NCBI GenBank assembly: GCA_016713325.1
Contig: JADJPJ010000010.1
Location: forward strand, 62,001 to 126,000
Length of the DNA stretch: 64,000 nt
Direction: 5' to 3'
DNA from: Candidatus Flexifilum affinis
GTDB taxonomy: Bacteria; Chloroflexota; Anaerolineae; Aggregatilineales; Phototrophicaceae
This document shows, one piece after another, positions 9,067-19,160 of this stretch. How positions within the stretch are numbered: the first letter of the stretch is position 1; each line of letters begins with the position of its first letter. The translations under genes were made by a program, and so were the position numbers. The notes beneath the pieces were generated by a model that did not search any database, had not been told where the DNA came from, and worked only from the letters and a program-made list of their open reading frames with translations.

Positions 9067-10383
9067 ATGAACAGCAAGTCACGCAGCATCATCAGCCGCC
9101 TACCGGACTTCTACACTCGCGATGAGGGGACGACTCTGGCCCTCTTCGTCCAGTTATTCGGCCGGGTGATCGAGGAGGTCGAAGCCGATCTTCTCGCGGT
9201 CATGCACGCGCACTGGGTGGACAAGGCGGACAACGCGGTGCTGCTCGACTTTGAGGCCGGTGACCAGGGCGACCTGGACCGGCTTTTCGCCATCTACCTC
9301 GACAGCCTGGGCGGCACCTCGCAGTTGAAGCAGGCCAACCGTCCGCCGGGCGCGCAGGGGCTGGCGGATGATGCGCGCTACCGCGAGCGCATCAAGGGAT
9401 TGATCAAGGTGCTGATGCGCGGCGCCTCGACGCGCGAGGGCATCAAAGCTGTGGTCGCCGCCAACCTCGGCATTGTCGAGAACAAAGGCGACACTCCGGA
9501 GCGGCAAGCGCTCGTCCGCGCCGCGCGCGACATGATCCGCATCGTTGAGTTTGCCCCGGACGCTAACGCCGGGACAAATTACGCGCTGACCCTCTATGAG
9601 GCATTCGCCGTCACCAACCCGAACCCGAGCCCGATCACGCCGCAGTTCCGCCTGACCTTCCGCTCCGATCTCCCCTTTCCGCTGACTAACCTCCGCCTGA
9701 TCAACAACACTTCGGACCAGTCGCTGAACTACAGCGGTCAGGTCGATCAGGGCGATGTTCTGGCGCTCTTTGCCGATGGCTCTGCGCTGCTCAACGGCGT
9801 TACGGTACCAGTCACGGGAGTGGTTCCTCCGGCCGCGCCGGGGACGACCACCTGGCAGATCGAGGCAGAAGCAGTGCGGAGCGGGCAACCGCTGCCGATC
9901 GGCCGCTTCGACGTGAGCGCATTCAATCTGCTGCCGCCGGATCATCCGCGCCCGCCCGTTTGGATGTTTAGCGAGCCGGCGCTCGACCTCAATCTGACTC
10001 TGACCAAGCTGACGCCGGGCTTCTTCGCAGTCTATATCCCCTGGGATATTCCGGGATTCACCGACAAATTCGAGGAACTGCCCGATCACCCCCGCACGCA
10101 GATCGGCTACATCATCGACAAGGTGAAGGCCGCTGGAGTGGGGACGGCCATCGTCTACGAGAAGATGTTCACCGAACTCCATGCAATGGTGGATCAGCTC
10201 ACTATACTCGGCGAGACCCGGCCGTTCGCCGAAGACATCGAGATGGAGGAGTTCAATTTCGACATCGGCAGTGTGCAGATGCCCTACGCCGGCGGACTCG
10301 ACCAGGAGCTGGACGATCGCTTCATCGCCAGCGGCGCTTTCGATATGACGACTTTTGACAGCCTGAACACGTTCGCGGATTAA
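9067..10383 (+). CDS. Tail protein I-like baseplate protein
   Basis: This 438-residue protein starts at ATG 9067, two bases after the gpJ stop. The N-terminal 150 residues match tail protein I / Afp12-type wedge proteins: SIISRLPDFYTRDEGTTLAL, YRERIKGLIKVLMRGASTRE, then GIKAVVAANLGIVENKG. The remainder is beta-rich and probably faces outward to connect fibres. The reading frame remains open far upstream, inside gpJ, but only the codons from 9067 have gpI character. Confidence 0.8.
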   Translation: MNSKSRSIISRLPDFYTRDEGTTLALFVQLFGRVIEEVEADLLAVMHAHWVDKADNAVLLDFEAGDQGDLDRLFAIYLDSLGGTSQLKQANRPPGAQGLADDARYRERIKGLIKVLMRGASTREGIKAVVAANLGIVENKGDTPERQALVRAARDMIRIVEFAPDANAGTNYALTLYEAFAVTNPNPSPITPQFRLTFRSDLPFPLTNLRLINNTSDQSLNYSGQVDQGDVLALFADGSALLNGVTVPVTGVVPPAAPGTTTWQIEAEAVRSGQPLPIGRFDVSAFNLLPPDHPRPPVWMFSEPALDLNLTLTKLTPGFFAVYIPWDIPGFTDKFEELPDHPRTQIGYIIDKVKAAGVGTAIVYEKMFTELHAMVDQLTILGETRPFAEDIEMEEFNFDIGSVQMPYAGGLDQELDDRFIASGAFDMTTFDSLNTFAD

Positions 10384-10404
10384 CGCGCAAGGAGGCGGTA
10401 AAGG

Positions 10405-10872
10405 ATGAAACTGCAGGATGCCCTGGATCTACGCGGGCGACTGACTGTGCAGATCATGGATGGCCAGAACGCCGTCATCGAGTCGATCCGCGTCAACAAC
10501 AGTATCGTCCTCACCGGGCGCGATCTGGTCGCCAAGTTGTTCGTCAAACAGCCGATCGATCCGGTTTCGCACGTCGCGGTCGGCACTGGCACAACGGCGG
10601 TAGACCCCAAGGACGAGGCGCTGCAAAGCGAGATTTTCCGCAAAGCGGTCAACCCGGTCGACCCCAGCCTGCACATCACGACCACCGGTGAAGGCAAACG
10701 CAAGGTGACGCTGACCGCCGAACTGGATTTCGCCGACGCCAATGCCGCGCTGACCGAAGCGGCGCTGTTCAATGCGGATACAGGCGGCGTCATGTACAAC
10801 CGCGTGGTCTTTCCGCCCATCAACAAGACGGCAGACTTCAAGCTGACTCTGATCTGGGAAATTATCTTTTAG
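10405..10872 (+). CDS. Small conserved tail-associated protein
   Basis: This 155-residue protein is preceded by AGGAGG (10390-10395). Visible segments include IESIRVNNSIVLTGRDLVAK, ISHVAVGTGTTAVDP-like text at residues 50-70, and TAELDFADANAALTEAALF. The pattern recalls small beta-sandwich proteins found beside tail fibre genes in phages and tailocins, but I cannot name the family with confidence. It sits between gpI and the fibre-like gene and may be a fibre adaptor. Confidence 0.6.
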   Translation: MKLQDALDLRGRLTVQIMDGQNAVIESIRVNNSIVLTGRDLVAKLFVKQPIDPVSHVAVGTGTTAVDPKDEALQSEIFRKAVNPVDPSLHITTTGEGKRKVTLTAELDFADANAALTEAALFNADTGGVMYNRVVFPPINKTADFKLTLIWEIIF

Positions 10873-10883
10873 GGGGTCCGGCT

Positions 10884-12371
10884 ATGGCTTTTTCACCGAC
10901 ACCAAAGAACCCTGGCGATCTCATTCGGTCGCAGGATTGGAACGAGGCGCTGGATGAAGTCGTCCGACTGGAGTCTGCGAAGCTCAATCGAACGGGTGGG
11001 TCGATCAGTGGATCGCTGACCATCGCCGGGGCGCTCGGCGTCGGCAGCGCCACCGCGCCGAACCGATCGCTGACGGTGCGCGGCGCCTCCGGGACTTACC
11101 TCAACGTCATTGCCGACAACGGCACGGAGGAAGTACTGCTCGGCGCTGACGCGGCCGGCGGCATCGTGTCCACCATAACCAACCACGACTTGCAGCTCCG
11201 CGCGGGCGGCAACCAGACGCGCCTGACCATCAAAGCGGATGGCAATGTCGGCATCGGCACGACGACGCCGGGTCACCAGCTTGACGTGGCCAACCGTATC
11301 CGCATTCGCCAGGGTTCGTCCGGGTCAGCGGGGGTCTGGCTCTTCCAGTCCACACCGAACGCCGACAGGGCCTTCATCGGCATGGCGGACGACAACACCG
11401 TCGGCCTGTGGGGCAATGGCGGAATTGGCTGGGGCCTTCGGATGAACGTCGGCGACGGAGATATCCTCCTGGAAGGCGACCTGTCCATACGCAAGACGGC
11501 GGGCGGGTATGCCACCTTCACCAACAACACCTATTCCAACGAAGCCACCCTCCAGGCGAACAACCTCAAGCTGGTGATGGGTTCTGATGGCGGCCTGGTC
11601 ATCATCGGTTCACCGCCGTTGAGCTACGAGTTCGCCGTCGGGCACACCTTCAACAGTCCCATCATCATCGGCGGCGGGGGTGGCGGCACCAGCTTCGTCA
11701 AGCGTTTCTCGGTGAACCAGGCCGGCAATGTCTCGATCGCCGGGTCGCTTTCTGCCGGTGGCGGCAAGGGCGGCTACGTGGTGGACAACTTCATCAATGC
11801 CGTCGGCGAACCACTCGAACAGGGCGACATCGTCATCATCAGCTCGGCCCAGGTCACCCATTACTATGGGCAGAATGACAGCATCCCGGTACCGGAAGTC
11901 GATCTGACCGCCACTGCGTACGACACACGCGTCTGCGGTATCGTCGAGTCGGTCGTGCTGGCAGACAGCCTGCCGCCCTTCGATATCCAGTACCCGACCG
12001 AAGAAGAAGTCCAGGCGATCGAAAAAGAGAAGAGCGCCAAGAAGAAGAAAGCCGCGCAGGAGGCCCTCGCCGCTCGCATGGAAAACCCTCTGGCCTCCTT
12101 CGCCGCGCCGGTCACCAGGGAGGTTGATTCCACCCAGGTAGGACCCGGTCAGCTCGGCAAAATGGTCACACTGGGCGCCTATGCCTACTGCAAGGTCGAC
12201 GCCGACATTGCTCCGATCGCCGTCGGCGACCTGCTCACCACCAGCCCGACGCGCGGTCACGCCCAGAAGGTCACCGACCCGAGCAAAGCGCTGGGCACGA
12301 TTCTGGGCAAAGCCCTCGGATCGCTCGATTCGGGCAAGGGCAAGATCCCTATACTGGTTCTGCTGCACTAG
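10884..12371 (+). CDS. Tail-fibre-like protein with beta-prism repeats
   Basis: This 495-residue protein is the likely target-contact fibre. Residues 1-60 form a docking segment (NPGDLIRSQDWNEALDEVV). The middle is made of trimeric-fibre-like repeats such as GSISGSLTIAGALGVGSATA, LTIKADGNVGIGTTTPGHQL and NQAGNVSIAGSLSAGG. A Lys/Glu/Ala-rich helix lies near 375-405 (IEKEKSAKKKKAAQEALAAR). The C-terminus (VGDLLTTSPTRGHAQKV, ALGTILGKALGSLDSGKGKI) resembles the C-terminal domain that closes many bacterial GIGTTxP proteins. Target specificity cannot be read from the sequence. Confidence 0.72.
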   Translation: MAFSPTPKNPGDLIRSQDWNEALDEVVRLESAKLNRTGGSISGSLTIAGALGVGSATAPNRSLTVRGASGTYLNVIADNGTEEVLLGADAAGGIVSTITNHDLQLRAGGNQTRLTIKADGNVGIGTTTPGHQLDVANRIRIRQGSSGSAGVWLFQSTPNADRAFIGMADDNTVGLWGNGGIGWGLRMNVGDGDILLEGDLSIRKTAGGYATFTNNTYSNEATLQANNLKLVMGSDGGLVIIGSPPLSYEFAVGHTFNSPIIIGGGGGGTSFVKRFSVNQAGNVSIAGSLSAGGGKGGYVVDNFINAVGEPLEQGDIVIISSAQVTHYYGQNDSIPVPEVDLTATAYDTRVCGIVESVVLADSLPPFDIQYPTEEEVQAIEKEKSAKKKKAAQEALAARMENPLASFAAPVTREVDSTQVGPGQLGKMVTLGAYAYCKVDADIAPIAVGDLLTTSPTRGHAQKVTDPSKALGTILGKALGSLDSGKGKIPILVLLH

Positions 12372-12379
12372 ACCAAACC

Positions 12380-13207
12380 ATGATTCAAGAGCTGCTTGAC
12401 CACATTGTGCAAATCCTTCGCCAGGAACTGACGGGCGCGATTCCCAATATCGGGACGCACGTCCTCCTGGGGCCGGTGGCTGAACCCGCGGCCGCCACTT
12501 TGCCGGTCATCGCGCTCACACCAGGCGCCCTGGCGATTCCACCGGGCGCGCGCGACCTCAGTTCGAGCGAACCGCGGCCGCAACCCTTCGTGCAGACGAT
12601 CCCGGTCAACCCGGCCAGCCCGCAGGGGCCATACCCACTGACCAAGACGCCGATGAACACGTCAGCGCTTTGCAAGCTCGTCCTCGACGTCGGCACGCTG
12701 GACGAGCGCCAGGTGCTGCTGATCGAAGGCAGCGATTACATCGTCGACTACCAGGTGCCGTCCATTGCCTTCAGCGCTGCGATTCCGCTGACGAGCGCGA
12801 TTTTGCTGCGCTATGCGTTCGCCGGGGTGTTCACGATTCAGAATTTCCAGCAGGATTTCACGATCGAAGTCTACGAGTCCAACCATACTATGTCCGAGAA
12901 ATGGCTGGCGCTGGCGTTGGCGGCGGTCATGACCCATTACGATGAGCTGCTGGAACGCTTCAACACGACCCAGCCGACCCTCTACAGCGGCGGGGTGCTC
13001 GGTTCGGCGCACCGCCTGACCCAGCTTCAGCCATCCGGCGCGGTCCTGGTCGAGTCTCCGCATATTCGCTGGCGGATGACCTTCAGGACCGCCGGCCAGT
13101 TGACCCTGACGCGCGCCAGCGAGGGCGGCTTCAGCCTGATCGAGAAAATCCGCAGTCCTGGTCAGCATTCTGGCGAGGCTGTCGATATCGCCGTTGGGCT
13201 GGAGTGA
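12380..13207 (+). CDS. Unidentified tail-cluster protein, possibly terminator-like
   Basis: No firm family. This 275-residue protein starts 8 bases after the fibre gene and ends 3 bases before the next gene. Its N-terminus (IQELLDHIVQILRQELTGAI) recalls the opening helix of DUF4255/Afp16-type tail terminator proteins. The centre is Pro-rich, and residues 90-185 are beta-rich (YIVDYQVPSIAFSAAIPLTS, TIQNFQQDFTIEVYESNH). The resemblance to terminators is weak and positional, and a fibre assembly factor is equally possible. Confidence 0.55.
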   Translation: MIQELLDHIVQILRQELTGAIPNIGTHVLLGPVAEPAAATLPVIALTPGALAIPPGARDLSSSEPRPQPFVQTIPVNPASPQGPYPLTKTPMNTSALCKLVLDVGTLDERQVLLIEGSDYIVDYQVPSIAFSAAIPLTSAILLRYAFAGVFTIQNFQQDFTIEVYESNHTMSEKWLALALAAVMTHYDELLERFNTTQPTLYSGGVLGSAHRLTQLQPSGAVLVESPHIRWRMTFRTAGQLTLTRASEGGFSLIEKIRSPGQHSGEAVDIAVGLE

Positions 13208-13210
13208 GTC

Positions 13211-16200
13211 ATGCCGACGATCTTTGAGCGTATCAACGCCGCCCTGACCGACAACGACGTGTCGGTGCGCGTCACCGTCCAGTCAGACAACCTGACGAGC
13301 ATCGCGACCACCGTCGCCAATCTGATCGAGAACCCTCCGAGCAGCCTCGGTGACCTTGGCGCGCTTTTGCAGGCGCTGCCGCTGCCCGACCTGGCGATTA
13401 GCGATGATTTCGGGATGGCGCTCAACCAATTGGCTGCGATGGTGCCGGGCGATCTGTCGGGAATCACGGGTGGGCTGTCCGGCAATCTGGGCGCGCTTCA
13501 GGAGCAGCTCGGCGCTTTGACCGGCCCGCTCGGCGAAGTGATCGAGGTCGTGCTGGCGGTCTACGCACTCACGCAGGTGGATTTCCTGTGCGCGACGACG
13601 CCATCGCCGCCTGGAGGCACGCCCCCCGGGGGAGGAAGCCCTCCGCCTGCCGAACCTCCTCCCGGTCAACCACCGCCCGCGCCGGTACAGCAGTTGAATA
13701 CCATCATCGATCTGTTTCCGAATCCGCTGACCGTCTCGTCACTTCTGGAGTGGATCTATCAGGTCCTGCGAGACTTCGATTTGAGCGAGTTTCAGATCGT
13801 CCAAGTGCCCATCCTCGACGATCTGCGCGATCCGCTGGCCACCCTGATCGAGTGGCGCAATGCCATGAACTCGGCAGCACTCCTCGATCAGATGAATGAC
13901 ACCCTGGATCTTCTGGAGACGACGATCATAGGCAGCGTCAGCTCCGTTTTGGCGCCGATCGACGCGGCGCTCAACACCATCAGCGTAGGACTGCCCACGA
14001 CACAGCTCATTCAAATCGCCGATGAGCTGGTCACGCACCTGGGGACGCTGCGTACGGCTATTCAGAGCGGCGACCTGAGCGCGACCGGGCCGGCCGTGAG
14101 TGCGATCAACGCCCTGTTGGACACCTACAGCGGCATCCAGGTCAACGTGCAAAACAATCTGGCCCTACCCTTCGCCACGTTGGATGACCGCCTGGCATCA
14201 CTCGACATCGACCTCGACACGGCGGTTGGCCGGTTGGTGTCGCTGGTCCAGCCCGAGTCGCTGTTCAGTTTCATCCCGCTGCCGTCACAGTCTGCGCTGT
14301 CGCTGGCCGGCCTGGGCGAATTCGAGGAATGGCTGGATACTTTGGTCGGATGGATCGGCGATCTGACCGACAGTCTCGACCTTTCGGCGATTCAGGAGCC
14401 GCTGGGCACCGTCGCCGATGCACTGCAAAGCGCCGTGGACGCGATCGACGCAGCCATGATCTCGATCACTTTGCAGGTGCAGTCGCTGTTTGGCGACGTC
14501 GAGGATTTGCTCGATCAGATTGACCCCGGCGCGCTGCTCGATGAGGTGCAGGACGCGATCGACTCCTTCCAGACGGCGCTCGTCGCAGCTCAAGAGCCTG
14601 TTCGCCCCGGTGAGCGCCGCCATCGGCACCGTCATTACGCAGATCGCCGACGGAGTCAGCGCCTTTGATCCTGCTGACATCATCGACGCGCTGCGCGGCA
14701 CCCTGGACGGTCTGGCGGGCGTGCTGGAACACCCCGAAGTGCTGTCGGCAATGAACGCCATTCGCGACGCGGTCACCGATACGGCGGCAGCGCTCGAAAA
14801 TGTGTCGTTTGCCCCTCTGGCTGATCAGGTGATTACCGAGATCGACCGACTGACCGCCGCCTTCCAGGAGCTCGACGTCTCGACCCTGAGCACGCCGGTC
14901 CAGCTCTCTCTTCAGGGGGCTCTCCTCATCCTGCCAGAAGATCTGGCGCCGATTGCCGATCCACTTGTCGCTCGGCTCGGTCAGGTAGTGGTCGAGGGGC
15001 CACTGGCGCTGCTCAAGCAGGTGGAGCAGCAGCCGGCCATTCTGCGCGATCAGATCCGCGCCTTCGAACCCGGCGCGATGGTTGGGGGAGCGCTGGCCAC
15101 CCCGTACAATGCCTTGATGGCACAGGTGAACGCCTTCGCGCCCAGCAAGCTGCTCGACAGCGCTGAAGCCGAGCTGGACAAGCTCAAGACTCGCCTGACG
15201 GCGTTTGCCAGACCCAGCAAGCTGCTGGAGCCGCTGCAGGCGCAGTTCGACGACGTTCTCGGCCTGTTCGATCAGCTCGATCCCTCGGCCATCGTTCAGC
15301 CGCTGGAGACGGCGATCCAGGGTGCCGTCGGGGCGGTCATCGAGGCGCTGCCAGTGGACGAGACGTTCGATCAACTCGACGCCGTGCTGGCACCCATCCA
15401 ACAAGCCACGCAGGTCGGCAGCGCTACGATCGCCCTGCTTAACCGGATGCTGGCTATGCTCAACGGGTTGGCCGACCCGCGCGCGCAGATGGACGCCTGG
15501 ATCGACACGATTCTGGCCAACATCAACGCCATCACGGACGCCAGCCCGCTTCAGCCGGCACTTGACGCCATCGAGATGGCGCTGGACGGCGCAACCGCCG
15601 CCGGGCTGAACGCGCGTTTGAACACGGCCACGCTGGAAACAACCCTGACGTCGCTCAATCCGCAGACCCGGCTGGTCTCGCTGATTCAGGCCTACAACGG
15701 GGTGCCGCGCGCTCAGCTCAATGCCCTCCCGGACTCTCCGGCGAAGGCGGCCGTCGTCGCAGCGCTCGATCGCTTCAACCCGGTCGATCCGGCTTTTGTG
15801 CCGCCGTACCAGCGCGCTGCCGAGCTCCAGACCGCGATGACCGAGGCGCATAGCAAGCTTACGGCGCTGCTGGCCGACTGGGACAGCCGCTACCATGACG
15901 AGGGGCCGCTGGCCTCGCTGCGCGGCCTGCAGGCGACTCCGGAAAACCTGCGGACGTGGATCGGCGAGGCGCTGGAAGACAAGGCCGGGCGGCCGATCGT
16001 CGCCATTCTTTCGATGCTCGCGCCGATGGCACAGGTCCTGAGCGCCTTCGTCAGTAAACTTCAGGCGCTGGTCGATGCCCTCACCGGCAAGCTGACCGCG
16101 CTCCTCAACGGGCCCGGTTCGCTGGGGGATATCCGCGACACTATTCAGGCGCTGCTCGACAAGCTGCAGAACTTCAACCTCGACTTCCTCACGCAGAGCA

Positions 16201-16646
16201 TCGGCGGCGTCTTTGACAACGTCAAGGGCAAGCTCAACGCCATTAGTCCGGCGGCTCTGGGGGCGACGGTCGACGCGGCCTTTACCGACATGCTCGACTC
16301 GCTCCAGATCGATTTGCTCATTCCGCCGGCGCAGATCGCCCAGCTCGATACCGCCTATCAGAATATCGTGGAGGATCTGGAGGCGCTGAACCCGGCAACG
16401 CTGGTCACCGCGGTAGTCCAGCCAGAATTCGAGGAGAAGATTATCCCGCTGCTGGAGGTTTTCGACCCGACTGAGGTATTGAGCTCGCTTTATGCCCGGC
16501 TCGGCGGCGTGGAGGAAGAACTGCGCGCCGAGATCGCCCGCGTCAACGAGGCGTACCAGCGAATGCTCGACTCGATCCCGTCCATCAGCCTCATCCCCGA
16601 TATTGGCGTCGACATCGACGTCGATATCGATGTGCCTGGCTTTTAA
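13211..16646 (+). CDS. Very long helical repeat protein (frameshifted)
   Basis: Two overlapping frames join into one protein of about 1140 residues. The first (13211 on) loses coding sense after SFQTALVA near 14585, and the frame shifted by +1 picks up as QLKSLFAPVSAAIGTVITQI. Residues about 130-160 are a Pro/Gly linker. The rest is a series of amphipathic helices with recurring IDAAL, LDQIDP and LLDEVQDAID-like units, ending in VDIDVDIDVPGF. Length and helicity suggest a tape-measure protein, but the gene lies after the fibre, far from the usual place. It could instead be a large cargo or scaffold. Confidence 0.6.
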
Positions 16647-16670
16647 GCAACCACCTGGGGAGCGAAGCGC

Positions 16671-19160
16671 TTGGTCATTGGCTCAGTTCTGTTGCAGCCC
16701 CAGCGGCTCGAACGCGCGGCGGCGATCCCGCCCGACGACGCCATCCTGGGCGACCTGATCGCTCTTGGCGTCCGTCTGATGGTTGACGGGTCGGGGCGTG
16801 GCCGCGTCGTAGCCGCGCTCGGCGCATCGGGAGTCGGCACGGTGGATCGTCTGATCTCCCACACCAGCGCGGGGAGCGCGCAGGCCGTCAGCAGCTTGCA
16901 GACCCTGTTCGCGCCGCTGATCTCACCGTTTCAGACGGTGGCCGCGAAGCCTCCCGGCGACCTCTCTGGCATGGTCGAACGTTTTGGAGAGGGTCTGAGT
17001 GCCTTCGCCAGTGCGCTCCAGAACTTGACCCCGGACAAGCTCCGGGGCGTGATGATGACATTCTTCGATGTTCTGCAGGGCGATCTCGGCATCACACCAA
17101 CCTTCATACGCGATCTGGTGGTCGGCTTTTTCGACGACATGATCCTCGCCCTGCAGGCTGCCCCCCGCCGACGAGACGGCGGCGGAGCGCGAGAACCGCC
17201 GCGTCGTCGCCGCGCTTCTGGCGCGCATCAAGCGCTATCTTGCGGCAAACTTCGTCTTCCCAGCCTTCAATCCTGACGTTGCCGCCAACGCTCTCTTTGC
17301 CCTGCGCACTCAGCCTGACGTGGATGCTGCGCTTGACCGGATCGTCTGCACGACCGAAGCCGCGGCCGCCTCGTTCAACGCCGGACAGGCGATACTCGAC
17401 CTGCTGCCTTACGACGCCTTCCCAGCCTTTGGCGAAGGCGGTCTTGGCGCTGCCGCCGCGCCGCCGGAACGAGAGCAGTACAGCTTCTTCGCCAGCCGCC
17501 TGCTGGAAAACGACAACTACGACGGAGACCTCGGCAATATCCCCTCCCGGCCGAAATCACTCTTCTGGACGGAGTCACCCTGCCGGACCTGCGTGAAGCC
17601 TTCAAGCATGCAAGCGTCATCCTGGCACCCTATTCCTTTCTATACACGGAAGAGGCCGACAAGGAGTGGAAGGTCGTCGACCTCAAGAAGTACACGCTGC
17701 GCCGCGAGGCGTCCCGGCTTCTGGTATATCACCCGATTGTCATCGATCTCGGGGACTTCGAGTCGGCGGTGGCCAATCAGATCTCCAAGCCGCAAGAACT
17801 GCGCGAGTTGCTCGTTCGGCATGGCGTCCTGCTGGATTGGCAGACCCTGACGGTTGGTCATGAGGCCGGCAGCAACACCTGGTCCATCGACTCCGGCATC
17901 TATAGCCATCGCGGCACACGCTTCCAAGGCGAGGTGACGATCCGCCCAGCGAACGCGGCGTCAATGCTGTTCGAACTGCCAATCGCGCTTCAACCTGCGA
18001 ACACGGACGGCATTGCTTCGGAACTGCGCCAGGCATTCGCCGAGCGCGGAATCATTTTCAGCCCGCGCGTCCGTATTGCCGCCGTCGAAGCGGGTAACGA
18101 GTGGCTGATTGACGATGGCAGCTTCGAATACACATTTAAAAAGGAAGACGGGAAGTTCACAGTCGGCACCGGCGGCTTCTGGGGCTGGGTCCGCGCCAAT
18201 CTCACCCCCCTCAAGGGCGAGTCGGTGTGGGTCAACAAGGAGAGAACGCAGGTCCTGCTCGGGCAGCGCATCATGCACGTCGGCGAGAACGTCGCCTGGA
18301 GCGACGCGCCAGTCTTCAAACCGCTAAACAACAACCGATACTATTCCCTCAAGAGCTCGCCGGACACTCTCGAAGACTGGGCCTTTCACCTCTCCTGGCT
18401 CAAGGACGCCTTCGGCATCATTGTCGATGGCATCAACATCGGCATCTCCATCGACAAGGGCACGATCGCGGAGTCGGTCACGTCGACCTCGCTCAACGCG
18501 GGACGGCTGCTTGCCGAGGTAATCGTCAAGCTGGCCCAGCACATGCCAATGAAAGATCTGATTGGCAGCCCGTGGGTCTACGACCTGCTGGTGGACCTTG
18601 GGCTTTACAGCGTCAAGGGAATCGAGGCCCTGATCAAGGCGCTGACCGCGCCGGACGAAGCCCCTGGACCCGAAGAATCGGCCGATGTGAAATTCAGCAA
18701 GCTCGTCGATACGGTACTGGGCCTCGCCGGGGGCGTCGACCTGGTCAGCACCAAGTGGACCGATCTCATTCTCGACCTCCTGATGTCGATTGTGATGCTC
18801 AGCAACCACGTCGAGCCAGCGGACGCATCCAAAGAGCGTCCAAAGAACTACACGGAGGTGGGCGGTTTTGTCGATCCGTTCTGGCACCTCGGGCTGATCG
18901 TCTACACGGCGCTAATCCCGAAGGAAGCACACGCTTTACCGTTCCAGTCGGCCTCTTTCACGCTCGGGTACTGGCTCGGTGGGGCGCTTGGACTTGGCGC
19001 AGTCATGGGATTCATCGGGCTGCTGATCGGACAGTCGGCGGTGGCCGGAGTGAATATCACCGCCGACGGCGGCCAGGTCTGGAAGACACTGCTGAAAGCG
19101 GGTGGCAAGAGCACTCTCTACTTTTACGGCTATTTCAAGCTGATGAAAGATATCGAGTGA
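16671..19160 (+). CDS. Large tail-cluster protein A (two frameshifts), paralogue of protein B
   Basis: From the TTG at 16671 (GGGGAG at 16656-16661) three frame segments join into about 830 residues. The breaks fall in C-runs: near 17160 (GCCCCCCGCC) and near 17547 (TCCCCTCCCGG). The first 18 residues, MVIGSVLLQPQRLERAAA, are identical to protein B, and further blocks align (AGQAILDLLPYDAFPAFGEG, DVAWSDAP-like, GYWLGGALGLGAVMGFIGLL). The middle carries beta-rich repeats that begin WSIDSGIYSHRGTRFQGEVT. A hydrophobic Gly-rich segment near the end may insert into membranes. It lacks the M23 domain of protein B. No known family is recognised. Confidence 0.6.

Noticed and set aside
13580..13690. 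Apparent short-repeat DNA that might be a CRISPR or satellite
   Set aside because: It encodes a Pro/Gly linker within the helical protein frame; there are no regular spacers.
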